From Gigaspora margarita (taxonomy: Eukaryota; Glomeromycota; Glomeromycetes; Diversisporales; Gigasporaceae), in assembly GCA_009809945.1 (NCBI GenBank), contig WTPW01000066.1, forward strand, positions 24,670-88,669: a DNA stretch of 64,000 bases, in the 5' to 3' direction. Below the pieces are notes generated by a model. The model was not told the DNA's origin and did not search any database. It saw only the letters and a list, made by a program, of their open reading frames with translations. The position numbers and the translations under genes were made by a program. Below are positions 22,263 to 34,441 of the stretch, one piece after another (position 1 is the first letter of the stretch; the number at the start of each line of letters is the position of its first letter).

Positions 22263-22655
22263 AAGATTATTTAATTTTATATTGCTTATTAGCTTAAAAT
22301 AGATAATTTTTTAAAATTAAAGAAATTGTTTAATAAACTTTGGTACATTTTATAATCCTTAGAATATAAAAATTTTGGCAAGATCTGCATATAAGGTGTT
22401 TTGGCGATCCAATACTCTCGTGTCAATTTTTTGCCTTCATACGATAACCTTATTATCGGTAGTTGTTACCGGAACTATCCAAATAAGTAATGTTTCTCTA
22501 AATGATATAAACTCAAAGTTTTGTTTTTCTTTTAACCAGTTTTATATGTAGAATTTTTAGTGTTATCAGTGATTTATGGTATTATTAGTTCTAAAACAGA
22601 AATAAAAAAAAACAAGCTTTTGGTATAATAATACGATAATATATATTGTGGGTAG
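22263..22655. other. Intergenic DNA
   Basis: No gene or clear repeat seen. Confidence 0.45.
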
Positions 22656-22761
22656 TGATTGTACCCGGGTAGAACTTGCAATTGTGTGACATAGTAATTT
22701 ATCCGAATATCCGGGTAATTTAATAGTAACCGGGTAGAGGTTTTCCCAACGGGTACAATCT
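22656..22761. mobile_element. Small MITE (GATTGTACCC termini)
   Basis: A 10-bp perfect inverted end pair (22657-22666 and 22751-22760) is followed by CGGGTA words in both orientations. Too short for a confident family call. Confidence 0.5.
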
Positions 22762-23340
22762 CTAATTGTGGGTTTATAACAGTTACGGTACGATTCCCCG
22801 AAAGTTAATTAATTCCCTGCCAACCTATTTCACCGTCACTATATCACTACAGCAAATTTTCTTGTCAAGACATATCTCTAGCATAAATGTTTTCGGGTAC
22901 AGATTACCCACCTTTTATCCTGCACATGATGCAAATCCGCAAATTTCTCACCACTACAATGACGGTAATAAAATAAAAAATTTTTCATGACTCAGAATTC
23001 AGCTTAATAACCAAGTAAATCAATCCTTTGTACTATCTAATTCGAGGCAACATTATGCTACCATATAATTTACGTAGAATGAATATATAACTTTGCATTT
23101 TTAGCAAACCTTTCATTCATTCTTATGGTTATACAACTATATCTGATACGTACAAATTCACGTGATTTGGTTCGTCTTTTAGACTTGGCGTTATATATTT
23201 ATGCAATATTGTTATTACTGTTTTACTACGTTAAAATCATAAATTTCACCTGATTTAGGGTGCTAAATTAATAGGTCGGAGCACAATTTTTAATTGGTGG
23301 AAAATAAGTTATTCGGTCAAGCGAGTTTATTATCGCGATC
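22762..23340. other. Intergenic DNA with an unsupported 74-codon frame
   Basis: The frame at 22766-22990 has no recognisable domain and starts inside repeat-flanking DNA. Confidence 0.35.
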
Positions 23341-23378
23341 AAAAAAAAAAAGATGGTCAGAGACCATCTTTTTTTTTA
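23341..23378. other. Perfect A-tract/T-tract hairpin
   Basis: A run of 11 A, GATGGTC, a 3-base loop, GACCATC and a run of T form one uninterrupted stem. It marks the boundary between the repeat-rich left part and the gene island. In a bacterium this would look like a bidirectional terminator; in a eukaryote it is only a foldback. Confidence 0.7.
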
Positions 23379-26235
23379 TCATCGAGTTGCGTTGATTGGC
23401 TAAAATTTAATATTAAAATGAACTTTGGCAAAATAACCGTAAGGCTTACTTCAATTAATAGTAGTTATTAGTAAAAGATATTAAATGAATTTTTTTATTT
23501 CAATCAACAAACTTTTTATAACAAACCACCTGTTTTTTTTTTTTTACACCCGCTTTGGCAATCAATAAAGTATTCAAAGATATTGTTCAAGCAATTTTCA
23601 TCAAAGAATTACTATTTTACTTCTCGAATTAATAATTAGTAAATTTTTTTGAAAAATAAAAAAAAAAAATCGGGAAACCTAAAATGCAATGACGAATATT
23701 TTGTAATTTTGATGACGAATTTGATAAATAATAGAGGAAGACCTCTCAAGTATCGATTTCAATGTTTATTTTTGATTGATTATAATAAATGAGCACTAGT
23801 ACGATCTCACACACTAATCAAATCATAAATTGCGTATTCAAATCTTTAAAAATTTTTTTGTAAATATATAATTTATGCTTGTGCACTATTATTACATTCA
23901 TTTGTTAATCACATTGAGATTGACGCTTGAGAATGTCTCTAGAATATTAAATATTAAATTAATTAATAAGCAGATTATTTTAATGAAAATTACGTCATTA
24001 GTGTCCTAATGTGGTCCGAGTTACAACACTGCGGCACATCACTTGTGGATCTTTAGTCATGAGATATAATTGATGTGTTACTTGGCATATTTATCATAAA
24101 CGATCGGACAGGACCGACTTGTAGACAAATTGGTTTGGTTGATTGACGATTGAAAGTATATAGGATGTATTATTATTTTATATTTCGTGATTTGTTCCAC
24201 ATGGAATATGGAAAAAAAACTCCATAATCCGTTATTTTTAGTAATATTATAATTTCTTGGAAGTTCTAAACAATTAGGAATTTTTTTTTTTTTTTTAGAG
24301 AATTGTATTTTTGATCGAGTTATAGAACCTAATGTAGAATTTATTATTTGTATGTGCTATCAAAAGAGGCACTTAGATTGTTTAATTATGGAAATCACAT
24401 AACCCACTTATACGAAATGAGTATTTGAATAAGCTCTGCGTCAGCCACAGGTACGTACGTACAGGCATTAAGACTTAACAGTAACCGTACATAAGTACTT
24501 GGCAATTTTTTTTTTTGGGGAACCCTAATTGAAGTACAATGCATAGCTTTGGATTATTTTTCCTACTGATTTTTGAAATTCATTTCCTTTTTTAATCAAT
24601 TCATTATAAATAATTGGACATTAAAAATTTTGCACGGAGAATAATTATCCGAATATTGATAATCGGAATTTAATTCAATAAACGTGTTGATAATAAATTT
24701 TTTATTAGATTTATTACATTTATTCAATTAGTAATCATCATAATGACGATCTTATAACGTCATTTCGTGTGATTTACTGTTGATTATTGTTGCTCAAAAT
24801 GAATATCGACTTTATCCTAATTTACATATTTTCAAACATAGTACTAAGAGTATTGCAAATTAAAAAAAATGGTGCCTTTTTTTTGAGAAATGGAACATTG
24901 GAATATTTTTGCTTACATATAAAAAAATATTTGTTATAAATAAATTACTGACAAAATAATAAAAATGACAAATATGTATTTGATATTCTAGCTATAATAT
25001 AGTTTAAAATAATATAGATTTTCAAGGGGCAATGAAGTGAGTAAACAAATCTCCCAATGAAGCGAATATACTGACAATAGCAGATAGAACACTATTTTTG
25101 CGTGATGTACGTAATTTAAGTTAGTACATACAATATACATACAATGTGACGCAATACACGTATGTGTTTATGTACGTGCGTTTGTCTTTTTAATTTGTTT
25201 AGTTATTAACAATTAAATAAATTAAATATCAATATGGATGATTAATTTTGCATACAAACCGAACGAATGTTATTTTTTTTTTACATTACTAATTACAAGC
25301 CTACAACCACAATCTGTATTAAAAAAAAAGCCTTTGTTTGATTCATATTCATATCCAAAATAATAACGATAATAATTACGACACGTGATTTGTGTATACG
25401 GGAAAATTTTCGTAACGGTTATTCGAATTCATATATTTGTTATTTAGCGGAAATGGAAATTGTTATGTAACTTATATGTTTTTCCGCCGACGGGTAACTT
25501 CATAAGTATCTTTTTCCGAAATACCTTAACAGTTAATATATGCAACTTCAATTGTATGTTTTTCCGCCACTTAACCGACATTCGAGATAACTATAAAAAT
25601 TATCTGTTATAGTTAGCACGTAATTCCATACTTTTTATTATTTTTTTTAAAAACAAACACATCTATTTTAAAAGTATATATTTTTATTAAAAGCTTAGAT
25701 TACTTTATTGTTCATAATTTATTTGTATTACATGATTTTTGTCCCAAATTTATACGTACTATCTTTTATTCATATATAATAACGATAATCATAGAAGTTA
25801 ACAAAAAACATTCAAATATTTATTTTATCTAAGGATTTTAAAATAAATGTTTTTTTTTTATTTTATTCGATAAGTTACTTTAATCCAACAATATTTGATA
25901 TAACGCCAACAATAACGATCAGTTAAAATTCCGATTTAAAATTCTCCGAAAATTTTATTTTTAATAATAATATATTTATATTCGAATCCAGCAAGTTCCA
26001 CCTAAATATTAAATGTCCGATTAAATATAATGTCTATTATCTAAATTATATACTATTGTTTTTTTTAAAAAAAAGTCTTATTATATATGTTAATTTATCG
26101 TTTTTGTTTGATTTTTTTTTTTTTTCCTTCTTCTTAAAATTCTTCTTCTTAATCCATACAACTTAATTACTTATTCTCTTAAATAAAATATATACATATA
26201 ATAACATATTTGCGAATTATGACGAAAATATTTAT
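23379..26235. other. Gene-poor flank of the HMG-box gene (3' side)
   Basis: Mostly unique A/T-rich DNA without obvious MITEs, unlike the regions on either side. Poly-T runs and a GTACGTACGTAC word at about 24450 were seen. No second gene is supported. The 3' untranslated region of the HMG gene probably lies at 26100-26235. Confidence 0.45.
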
Positions 26236-27318
26236 TTAAAATAAAAGAAATGAATTATGATTCTGTTCTTCAGTTAAAACCATCGGAAAATTTCCAGATT
26301 GATACCATAATGGATGATTCGAATTCATCTCATTATTATAATTAATACATGTATTTGTATCTATCTCAAAACTATTCTGATTAATTGTTTCATCATAATA
26401 AAGATCATTATGTAGTATATTTATTGGTGAATAAAATTCGTTAATTTCTCCAATTTCATTAAATTCATTAATTTCACCCGTTAAATTAAATTCATTCATT
26501 TCGTTAAATTCGTTAAATTCGTTAAGTTGTGGTGAAAAACTATTACTCGTCGATAACTCTGGACTAGACCAATCGTTTAGTTCTTCATTAGACCAAGTCT
26601 GTTGTAAATCGATAGTACCTGCTGCAGGATAAAATTGAAACGCATTTAATGAAATATTAAATGGAAAAGTCCCGTTTATTTCATTATTATTTTGCGTTTG
26701 ATTATTATATATAATATGATCATTATTAATATTATTATTAATATTATTAATATTATTATTAATATGATCATTATTATTATTATTATTATCATCAGTAAAA
26801 TTGAATAAGTCCTCTACTGGTGATTTCGGTGACGAGAATAATGGTGATTGATTTGATATAGAAGGTGAAGAAGAATCTGTATCGTTATTAGATTCTGGTT
26901 CTTCAGACGTTGATTTAAAAGAAACAATATTCCATTGTTGTCTTTTCTTTCTTCGATCGGTTTTGGGAAACATTTCACTGCGATATTTATATGCGTCTTT
27001 AGCAAGTCGTTTGTAATATTTTTTAACGTAATCCGCCTCATTTTCCCATGATTTAGATGCTGTCTTTGATATTTCCGTCATTTGTAAATTATATCCGTTT
27101 GCCCTCGCTGTTTGAACGAATAATTTACGATATATAATGAAGGCATTTGGCGAACGTCTCGGTTTTTTACCATCGATTGGTTTTAAGATCAAATCTTTAG
27201 CTGCAATAGAAGGTGGAAACTTCATCCTGATTTCGTTTGGATCTTTATTTGCAGATGTTGGTTTCTTAACAACTGTAGAGTCAACAAATACATGTTCATC
27301 AGCCATTTGCGCATTCAT
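26236..27318 (-). CDS. HMG-box (MATA_HMG-type) DNA-binding protein
   Basis: A single uninterrupted frame of 360 codons. Residues ~53-117 form an HMG box with RRSPNAFIIYRK, an ISKTASKSWENE turn and YVKKYYKRLAKDAYKYR, the pattern of fungal mating-type/Ste11-like MATA_HMG boxes. A basic stretch, KTDRRKKRQQ (119-128), is a likely nuclear signal. The rest is low complexity: Ser/Pro-rich 148-168, Asn-rich 176-213, then NEFNE-type repeats at 265-295, a possible acidic/amide-rich activation region. Such genes are numerous in Rhizophagus, and a direct mating role is not implied. Met1 or Met5 could be the start; Met1 is used because the frame before it is a short A-rich leader. It lies about 2.1 kb downstream of the SAM-like gene on the same strand. 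Confidence 0.9.
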   Translation of the reverse strand: MNAQMADEHVFVDSTVVKKPTSANKDPNEIRMKFPPSIAAKDLILKPIDGKKPRRSPNAFIIYRKLFVQTARANGYNLQMTEISKTASKSWENEADYVKKYYKRLAKDAYKYRSEMFPKTDRRKKRQQWNIVSFKSTSEEPESNNDTDSSSPSISNQSPLFSSPKSPVEDLFNFTDDNNNNNNDHINNNINNINNNINNDHIIYNNQTQNNNEINGTFPFNISLNAFQFYPAAGTIDLQQTWSNEELNDWSSPELSTSNSFSPQLNEFNEFNEMNEFNLTGEINEFNEIGEINEFYSPINILHNDLYYDETINQNSFEIDTNTCINYNNEMNSNHPLWYQSGNFPMVLTEEQNHNSFLLF

Positions 27319-29455
27319 TTTTTTTATATAATTGTGTTTTTTTCAATCTTTTTTTCTTTCCAAGTGATTTATTTAATGCTTATATAAATGTTTTTGCCGA
27401 TGGCGCAGCAGCAAATAAATTTTTTAATTAATAATCGTTTGGCAGATCTACACGGATAAGATTTTCCCGGGGCAGCGATCTACCGTTATACACAAAATTC
27501 TAAAAATATAAGTTATGATGCAATGCATTTCGACTTTATAAATATCAAAAAAAAAAAAAAAAGTTAATATTTATACAATTTAAAATAGTTTAAATTAAAA
27601 TATATATATATAAATATATTTTAATATATTAAATATATTAAATATATTAAATATATTAATAAATTAACAATAACTTCCCGTTAGTAAATAGCTTCTCAGA
27701 ACTAGATAAAACCCTATGCTAACTTTTAAACCAAAAATTAATCTTAGTGTGCAATAAAACTTTTTATAACACTTTAAAAAAAATATATACTTTAATCTGT
27801 CTGTATAAATTATGTAAAATAAAAATGTATGATGGCAAATCAAGTAATTTGTGGCTCTTCCGGAATTAAAATTCCTAGAAACAATGCACGAAACGTAAGC
27901 TAAACACCAACCGTTAAAATACGTAACGTATGTACGTAACGTACGTACGTAAAAAATTAAAAAATTTGAATAATCTAAATTGAAAATTGATTTACACAAA
28001 ATTCCGATATTCCCCGTAACAGGTAATGATAAATTTTTGGTCATCTTGTCTTGTCTTTCTTTTTCGTTCGTATAAACCGAATCGGAACATAATTTTAAAC
28101 TTTTTAAACATTTCTTCACTACTCGAAAAATATCGAAATATTTTTTAAATCGCGTTTGTTTTTACCCATAACAGTAAATTGTATATTTTGTGTAACATAT
28201 TATTAATATATTTTACCCGTTACTAATTCTCTAGATAATTCTGGAAATTCCTGCTGCACAAATCCGGTAATTGTTATATACCGATACACAATATGTATAT
28301 TTTATATATATGTTATATATATATATTGCGGAATTATTTTCCATAAATATATACGTAATACGTGCATTCCCCGGAATTATAAACTGATATCCATATATGC
28401 ACACGTAATTCAAGATTTATGATTTCTAAATTAATTAAAAATTTTTTTCATATTTATACTTCGTTCATCGTCAAAAAATATTAAAATATTTAATAAAAAT
28501 TATGAAAAAATTCAAAGATATTATCAATTAAAAAATTTTAATTTAAAACTTACGAATTAATTTACGCACGTGACTTGATCTATCAAAAACTTGAAGTCTA
28601 GATTAAAAATTTGTGCCACAAGAATACTAATCATATTTCTCGAACGGTGGTTATTTTTTCTAGTCTATTCCTCCATATATGGGTATCTAATACCTAATGA
28701 AATGTGTTCGGAGCTAAATCACCGAGAATTTGCTGAATTCAAATGCCGGTAAGGCAATAACAGCACTAAACTAAACGTATCAGAACGCGTTAGAATCACA
28801 ATTGGATTGGAATTATTAACTCTTTCTGGTTTTTTAATATTTCTAATTATCAATCTGATGAACTTCGTGCTCTGAATTTTAATCACACAAGCCCAATTAA
28901 TATTTATAGACAATTAACTTTATAAGTAGCTTGGCTGACTTGTGGAATTGAGGTCTCTATCATATCTTGATGATTTAACCAAGAATATCTATTTAAAAAT
29001 AGTATTTCCGCCAAGATAAATAATATACTACAATGATAAGACACTTTTTGATCAAAATAGTAAAGTCATTGATGTTTACTGTTATTATTTTCCTAATGTA
29101 ATAAATTTGATAAATTTGATAAATTTGATAAATATGATAAGGTAACAACATTACGCATGCAAAAGTATTGCAATTTATTTCTTATCTTTACATCGGATTC
29201 TCTTAAATTCCAAAAAATCCTGATAGAAAAAAACTTTTAGATAAGTGATAGACAATACTATAGATAACATTTGACATAAAAAAAAACTTTTAGATAAGCA
29301 AAATGGACAATACTATGGATAACACTTGTTTATGCTCTCCGAAATAATTTCCCATACATAGAAACGGTTTCATCTCCCCCAAAATCAATTAATTCATACA
29401 ATGGTTACATACTCAAACATCATTTAAAATCATTGGTTTGTTGATAAATTTTGAC
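27319..29455. other. Intergenic DNA between the HMG-box and SAM-like genes
   Basis: 27319-27440 is the likely promoter/5' leader of the HMG gene. A 10-bp AAATATATTA tandem (about 27630-27665), ACGTACGTACGT words (27930-27955) and an AATTTGATAA tandem (29100-29140) were seen. A 151-codon minus-strand frame at 27664-28119 starts with GTG, is hydrophobic and A/T-driven, and is not accepted as a gene. Confidence 0.45.
29228..29330. repeat. Tandem duplication of ~54 bp
   Basis: Two copies of a unit containing AACTTTTAGATAAG and GACAATACTAT, with small differences. Confidence 0.75.
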
Positions 29456-29851
29456 CTACATATTCTCACCACTAACATCAACTTCAGAAGCTTTCTTTAT
29501 CTTCTCCGTATAGATCTTGAATAAATTTACAATCAATGCTATTAATAAAAATGGTTTAATTAAAAAATTTTTTCAACAATGAAAATTTTTTACTCACAAT
29601 AACACGTTTGGCTTTCCAAAAACTTTTAATTAACAGGATTCGATCTTCAATTGATTCAATTCCCAATTCTATCAAATCTTTATAATTCAATTTAACAAGA
29701 TCTTGCCATTTTTTTTCTTCAAATTTTGATGCATATTGCTTCATCCCTATACTATTAAGATACGATGGGAAATCTATAAAAATAAATTTAGATTAAAATG
29801 TATTTATATTATTATATTAAAAAAAAACAAGCTATCTATCTATCTATCTAT

Positions 29852-29907
<56 letters not shown>

Positions 29908-30917
29908 TATTTTTTTATTTATAATCTAACGTACCTTCTAATGATTCTGGTGTAATATCAGGTGTTGTTCTAATTTTTTTGTACTTAAATACGCGTTCTT
30001 CTTTAGCTGCCTGGATTATAATGGTAATTTAAAATCAACTCTTTCATTTTATAATGTAATATTTATTCATTTATATAGACATATATATATAAATATTATA
30101 TATATATATATATTACATATATAAATATATATATTACATATATAAATATATATATTACACATATATATATATATTTATATGTATTTAATTATAAAACTCA
30201 CGAGATCTAATCTTATAACCCAAAAATATGTTGTTAATCTCCTTCTAAAAGTTGCTGATTTAACTCCTAAATATTCTAGATCTCTTGCATTCATTCTAAT
30301 TATTTCTCTCCAGTTTTTTCCCTCGAATAAATATGCAAGATTTGCCATTTTGCAACCTTGAAGCCAAGCAGGGAAATCTATAGATCAAAAATAATCAATT
30401 ATTATTTCAAAAATTGATATCATTAAATTTAATAGAATTCTTTTTTTATATTATAATATATACCTTTTAATAACTCATAATTAACACTATCATATATATT
30501 TTCCTTTTGCCATTTAATCCGTTCATATAAAAGTTCTTCAACCTTTTCTAAAGGCAATGAAGGTAATACTTTCCCATCACGATCATAACGAGGTCGATAA
30601 TTCAACAATTTTGATGTTGTATCCGTCAATGAAGTTTCTTTGTTATCATTTGTTGAGCTTTCTATAGTAATATTACGACCAAATATAATAATTCCTGATT
30701 TAATAATTGAATTTTTATTCATCTGTTTAATGAATTTAATATATTCGGGTGATTTGTAAAAATTATTTGTATTATTTGTTGTAATCGATCGAATAGGAAT
30801 TATTTTTTGATTTCCAACATAATTAAAGTTTGGACTTATTGATTTTTGGATAATTGTTTGGACATTATTTGATCTGTAAAAGTATTCTTTTATCCTATTA
30901 TAAGATAATCGAATCAT
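29456..30917 (-). CDS. Five-exon gene, two SAM/IGR-like domains, possibly mitochondrial
   Basis: Proposed exons on the minus strand: 30917-30464, 30377-30202, 30010-29935, 29773-29598 and 29515-29456. All introns begin GT (GTATAT, GTGAGT, GTACGT, GTGAGT) and end AG. The total is 942 bases, 313 residues plus stop, with consistent phases. Exon 1 encodes an Arg-rich, acid-poor N-terminus (MIRLSYNRIKEYFYR), a plausible mitochondrial presequence, then RPRYDRDGKVLPSLPLEKVE. Exons 2 and 4 each encode 59 residues starting DFP and carry W-x-x-(I/L)-(I/V)-x-(M/L)-N-x-(K/R)-DL-x-x-LG(V/I) followed by a basic helix, a SAM-like fold. Exon 3 supplies KYKKIRTTPDITPESLE, like the linker before the IGR motif of mitoribosomal mS41/Fyv4. 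Function is not known. The exon 5 acceptor is the least certain. Confidence 0.8.
29832..29912. repeat. CTAT/AT microsatellite in intron 3
   Basis: (CTAT)n passes into (TA)n within the intron between exons 3 and 4 of the SAM-like gene. Confidence 0.9.
30075..30181. repeat. TATATATTACA/AT microsatellite in intron 2
   Basis: Repeats of ATATATTACATATATAA fill most of intron 2. Confidence 0.9.
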
Positions 30918-31505
30918 TGTTATATCTATCCTTTGAAAAGCTTGGTTCTTTTTTCAAAAGAATAGAATAAAAATTTTTTTGATCATCGAATATTCCGTTA
31001 TCGATATGTAAATGATCGATTATTACCAAATATGGAAGTTGATTCTAGACCGTTCCATTTAATTTTGATTCGCTTATAATCATACATTTTGCTAACTTTT
31101 TTGCAACAAAAAAACTTTTCGTTATAGACAAAAAGTAAAACGTTCATAGTTTCATAATCTGTATTGATCCCATAAAAATCAATTCATTGTGCCAAAATGT
31201 ATAAGTCCCAAAAAAAAAAATATATTTTTTACTATTCGAAATTTCACAATTAACTTATTAACATACAACTCAGCTTAATATAACTCAGCTTCTGATTTGT
31301 GTAATCGAACGAAAAAGATTCATTTCTATACCATAAAAGGGACATGATTATGTTACATGCAGCATGTGATATTAGCTAAAAATACGGGCACTTGCATCTT
31401 CTATAACAAATTTTTTTAAATGAAAATTTTTTTAATTTAATATATTTTAACAATTACTGTACTAAATTAAATTTAATCATTTTTTTATTTTAATTTTATA
31501 CACAA
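30918..31505. other. 5' flank of the SAM-like gene
   Basis: The likely promoter region of the minus-strand gene. No other feature is supported. Confidence 0.4.
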
Positions 31506-31835
31506 TATTGGTATAAACGCGAAATAACGCCCATATACGCGTTATTTCGAGTACGCCCATGTGAGTTATTTTAAATAAAGGTTTATTTTTGAATAATCAT
31601 AATAAGATTTGAAAAAAAAATGCTCGGGAGCTAGGTTGGTACTAAATAACCCTATTTTTGAGCTCTAATAAGAATAATCTAATGTGAAGAACAACTTTTG
31701 TTAGAGCCAGAAAGTAGTATCAAACCTGGTTCCGGAGCACTTTTTGTTTATTTACTTTTTATATAAGGGTGCATTGAGATGCGCGTTAATTTGAGACGTC
31801 CATGGGCGTTACTTCGATACCATATGGGATCTTTG
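31506..31835. repeat. Dispersed repeat family E, copy 1
   Basis: Shares order and words with 49370-49645: GTTATTTTAAATAAAGG-type start, GGTACTAAATAACCCTA, TTTACTTTTTATATAAG and CCCATGGGCG-like end. The edges carry ACGCCCAT/GCGTTATTTCG words as in MITE family D. Confidence 0.65.
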
Positions 31836-31848
31836 CTACTATAGGAAA

Positions 31849-32067
31849 ATCTCTCTTCGACATTTTCCGATCGGGTTAATTCGGACAAACTTAAACAAAC
31901 ATACCGGTTTTTTTATTTGCATCTTTTGACTTTATTGATTCAAAAGTTTATTAGATTGAACCATTGAATCAATAACAGTTAAAGGCAAACGATGATTTAC
32001 ATTTATATAAGAATTGGTATGTTCTAAATTTGTCCGAAATTACCCGATCGGAAATGTCGAAGGGTGA
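31849..32067. mobile_element. MITE with CTTCGACATTTTCCGATCGG ends
   Basis: Inverted ends of about 45 bp start near 31855 and finish near 32062. They contain CCGATCGGGT, TTCGGACAAA and an ACATACC-type inner part. It directly abuts repeat family E. Confidence 0.8.
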
Positions 32068-32312
32068 TTTCGAAATAAACACTCACGAATATTATTTTGC
32101 ATTTATATAGTAGTAATATAATTCAATTAAAAATTTTTTATTAAATTTGGTTTAATAATTGTTGAGATACTTCATTTAAAATTTTAAAAAAGTTATTAAA
32201 AATAATATTTCTATTTTACAAATATTTATATTTATATTTTACAATGATTTATATCACTATAGTAATTATATAACAATATTATAATTTTTTTTATAGTTAT
32301 TATAAATATACT

Positions 32313-32349
32313 ACTAGCATTCAACACTATCATAGTGTTGAATGCTAGT
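32313..32349. repeat. Perfect 17-bp hairpin
   Basis: ACTAGCATTCAACACTA, loop TCA, exact complement. It abuts the longer palindrome that follows. Confidence 0.85.
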
Positions 32350-32640
32350 AAAATAAAAATATTCAGAACATTATAAACCTTGTATATAATAAAATTTGAA
32401 CCTTTATATCAAATTTTTATTATATATACAAACCTCTATTTTATTTTATTACTGTACTCTAACTTTATATTTGTATATTAAAATTATATATCTGATATGA
32501 TATATAATTTAATATACAAATATAAAGTTAGAGTACAGTAATAAAATAAAATAGAGGTTGTATATTTAATAAAAATTTGATATAGAGGTTCAAATTTTAT
32601 TATTTACAAGGTTTATAATGTTCTGAATATTTTTATTTTA
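32350..32640. repeat. 291-bp palindrome
   Basis: Arms of about 140 bp are near-exact inverted copies, sharing AATATTCAGAACATTATAAA and AACTTTATATTTGTATATTA-type sequence, meeting around 32490-32505. Probably a foldback MITE. The short hairpin at 32313-32349 may be its outer part. Confidence 0.8.
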
Positions 32641-32782
32641 AAACATATATTTAACCCAATTATTTAGTTAGTTTTTGAAATATAGCAATAGTAGTGTTAA
32701 ATACCACTAGTGTAATTTAACGTGTTAATAAAGCTGTCAATTATTTATATTTAAAAAATAGAATTTTATAATTTTCGCCTAT

Positions 32783-33597
32783 ATGTATCGCCACCTATAA
32801 GATCATGTTGTCACACATCACTGTTGGTAAATGCTGTGCATCAGTGCACAAAATTGTGAAATGATGTGCCCTGATTTTTTTCCGGTATACAAATATAATT
32901 ATTGCGATATATTTATTAGTAACGATAAATTTAATAACTATTTTTTTATAAATATAATTTATTACTTATATTCAAGTAACAGTTTTACAGTACAATTTTG
33001 TGCTCTGTTGTGCATAATCTCAAATGATTGTAATGCACAAGGCTTAGCCTTTACCATAGGGTGATTCACATGATATAACACGCCATAAATCGCATGATAT
33101 GCATGTCATGTTAAAGTCGGGTGAGGTAAAATAACGTATGATTTTAAAATTATTAATTAAGCTTCTCAATTTCTCTAGTATTTGGAAAAGTATAAAAAAA
33201 AGGAAATAGTTTCGCTCTTATTAAGAATAATCTTTGGGTTACACATTTTATATTGAAATAAACATACCTTCTATTTATATCAAATCCTTATATAATTCGT
33301 TTCCCTAATAAATTGTTAAACTTATATAAATAAAATATTGTTCATTTCACCCCGTAATAGTGTAATGTGAAATCAAAACACAAAATAACACATTTTTTTA
33401 GTTGGTTAGGGAGAGATGAGGATAATGTGTGGGCGAAAAAGTGAAGGGTTATAGTAAAACTTTGCAAGTTATTTTTTTTGTTAGTGGTTTTGTGGGCAAA
33501 ATTTTGGGTTACAGGCATTTTTTTTTTAGAAAAGACCATCGATTTCACGTTATATCTGATCTTGTATTCTAATTGGCAGATCAGGGTGGCGATACAT
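32783..33597. mobile_element. Possible element bounded by ATGTATCGCCACC
   Basis: A 13-bp perfect inverted pair lies at 32783-32795 and 33585-33597, with weak pairing inward. The right inner part (33470-33590) resembles the MITE at 7537-7886. The two ~77-110-codon frames inside have no family resemblance. Confidence 0.4.
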
Positions 33598-33641
33598 CTA
33601 TATTTAAAATAGTTATTAAAACCACTGTATATAATAATTAT

Positions 33642-33851
33642 CAGTGTTGGGTCAACCAAAAATTTGCTGGTCAAATTGGTCTGGTCAAATTGGTTAAACT
33701 GGTCAAGTCTATTTCTGTATATAAATATAATATATATATTATATAATATGATAAATTATATTTAAATATTCTATTTGACCAATTTGACCAGTACAGATCC
33801 TTTGACCAGACCGGTCAAATTGGTCAAACTGGTCTGGTCAAGCCAACGCTG
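33642..33851. mobile_element. hAT-type MITE (CAGTGTTGG)
   Basis: The termini CAGTGTTGG and CCAACGCTG are typical of hAT MITEs. Both arms are dense in GGTCAAATTGGTC-type words in opposite orientation. The flanking octamers ATAATTAT and TTAATTAT match at 7 of 8. Confidence 0.8.
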
Positions 33852-34441
33852 TTAATTATATATTATAAAATTAATTTCGTAGTTTATTTTCAAAACAAAT
33901 TTAAGAAGCAAATAAGCAAAAATATAAAAATTAATATTTTTTTTTTTTGTTTAACAATTGCAAAAATTATAAAATTAATAGAAATTAATAGTATAAAGTT
34001 AAATAATATTAATATATATCTCTATTTTTATTTTTATTTTTTTTTTATTATATACTACTTTAATAATTCAATTTATAAATATTAAAATAATAATCTTTTT
34101 TTTTTTTGAAAAAAAACTACTATTACTCTTAACTTCAATAAGGTATATTAATTATTTATTGTTATATTATGATTTATACTAATTTATTGATTTATTTATT
34201 TTAAATTAGATTTTTTATTAAATATTATTTTCTTTAAATGCATATTTTATATATAATATTTATAAATTGATTTTCTAAATATAGAATTTTTAAATTTTAT
34301 ATATAGTTTCTATATATTGTATTTAAAAAAAAAATCAAACCTTTATTATTTTGAAACCAAGTAGAGATATATATTTAAAAAAGTTATTATATAGATACAT
34401 TTAGAAAGGATGAATTTAGAGAGATTTACTTGCAATTAATA
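33852..34441. other. A/T-only spacer
   Basis: Long T and A runs, no gene. Confidence 0.5.

Noticed and set aside
23341..23378. Rho-independent terminator-like hairpin
   Set aside because: Shape fits, but the region is eukaryotic, has no adjacent gene end, and both sides are A/T runs of a simple foldback.
27664..28119. 151-residue minus-strand frame near the HMG gene
   Set aside because: Begins with GTG, composition follows local A/T bias, no domain and no upstream gene signals.
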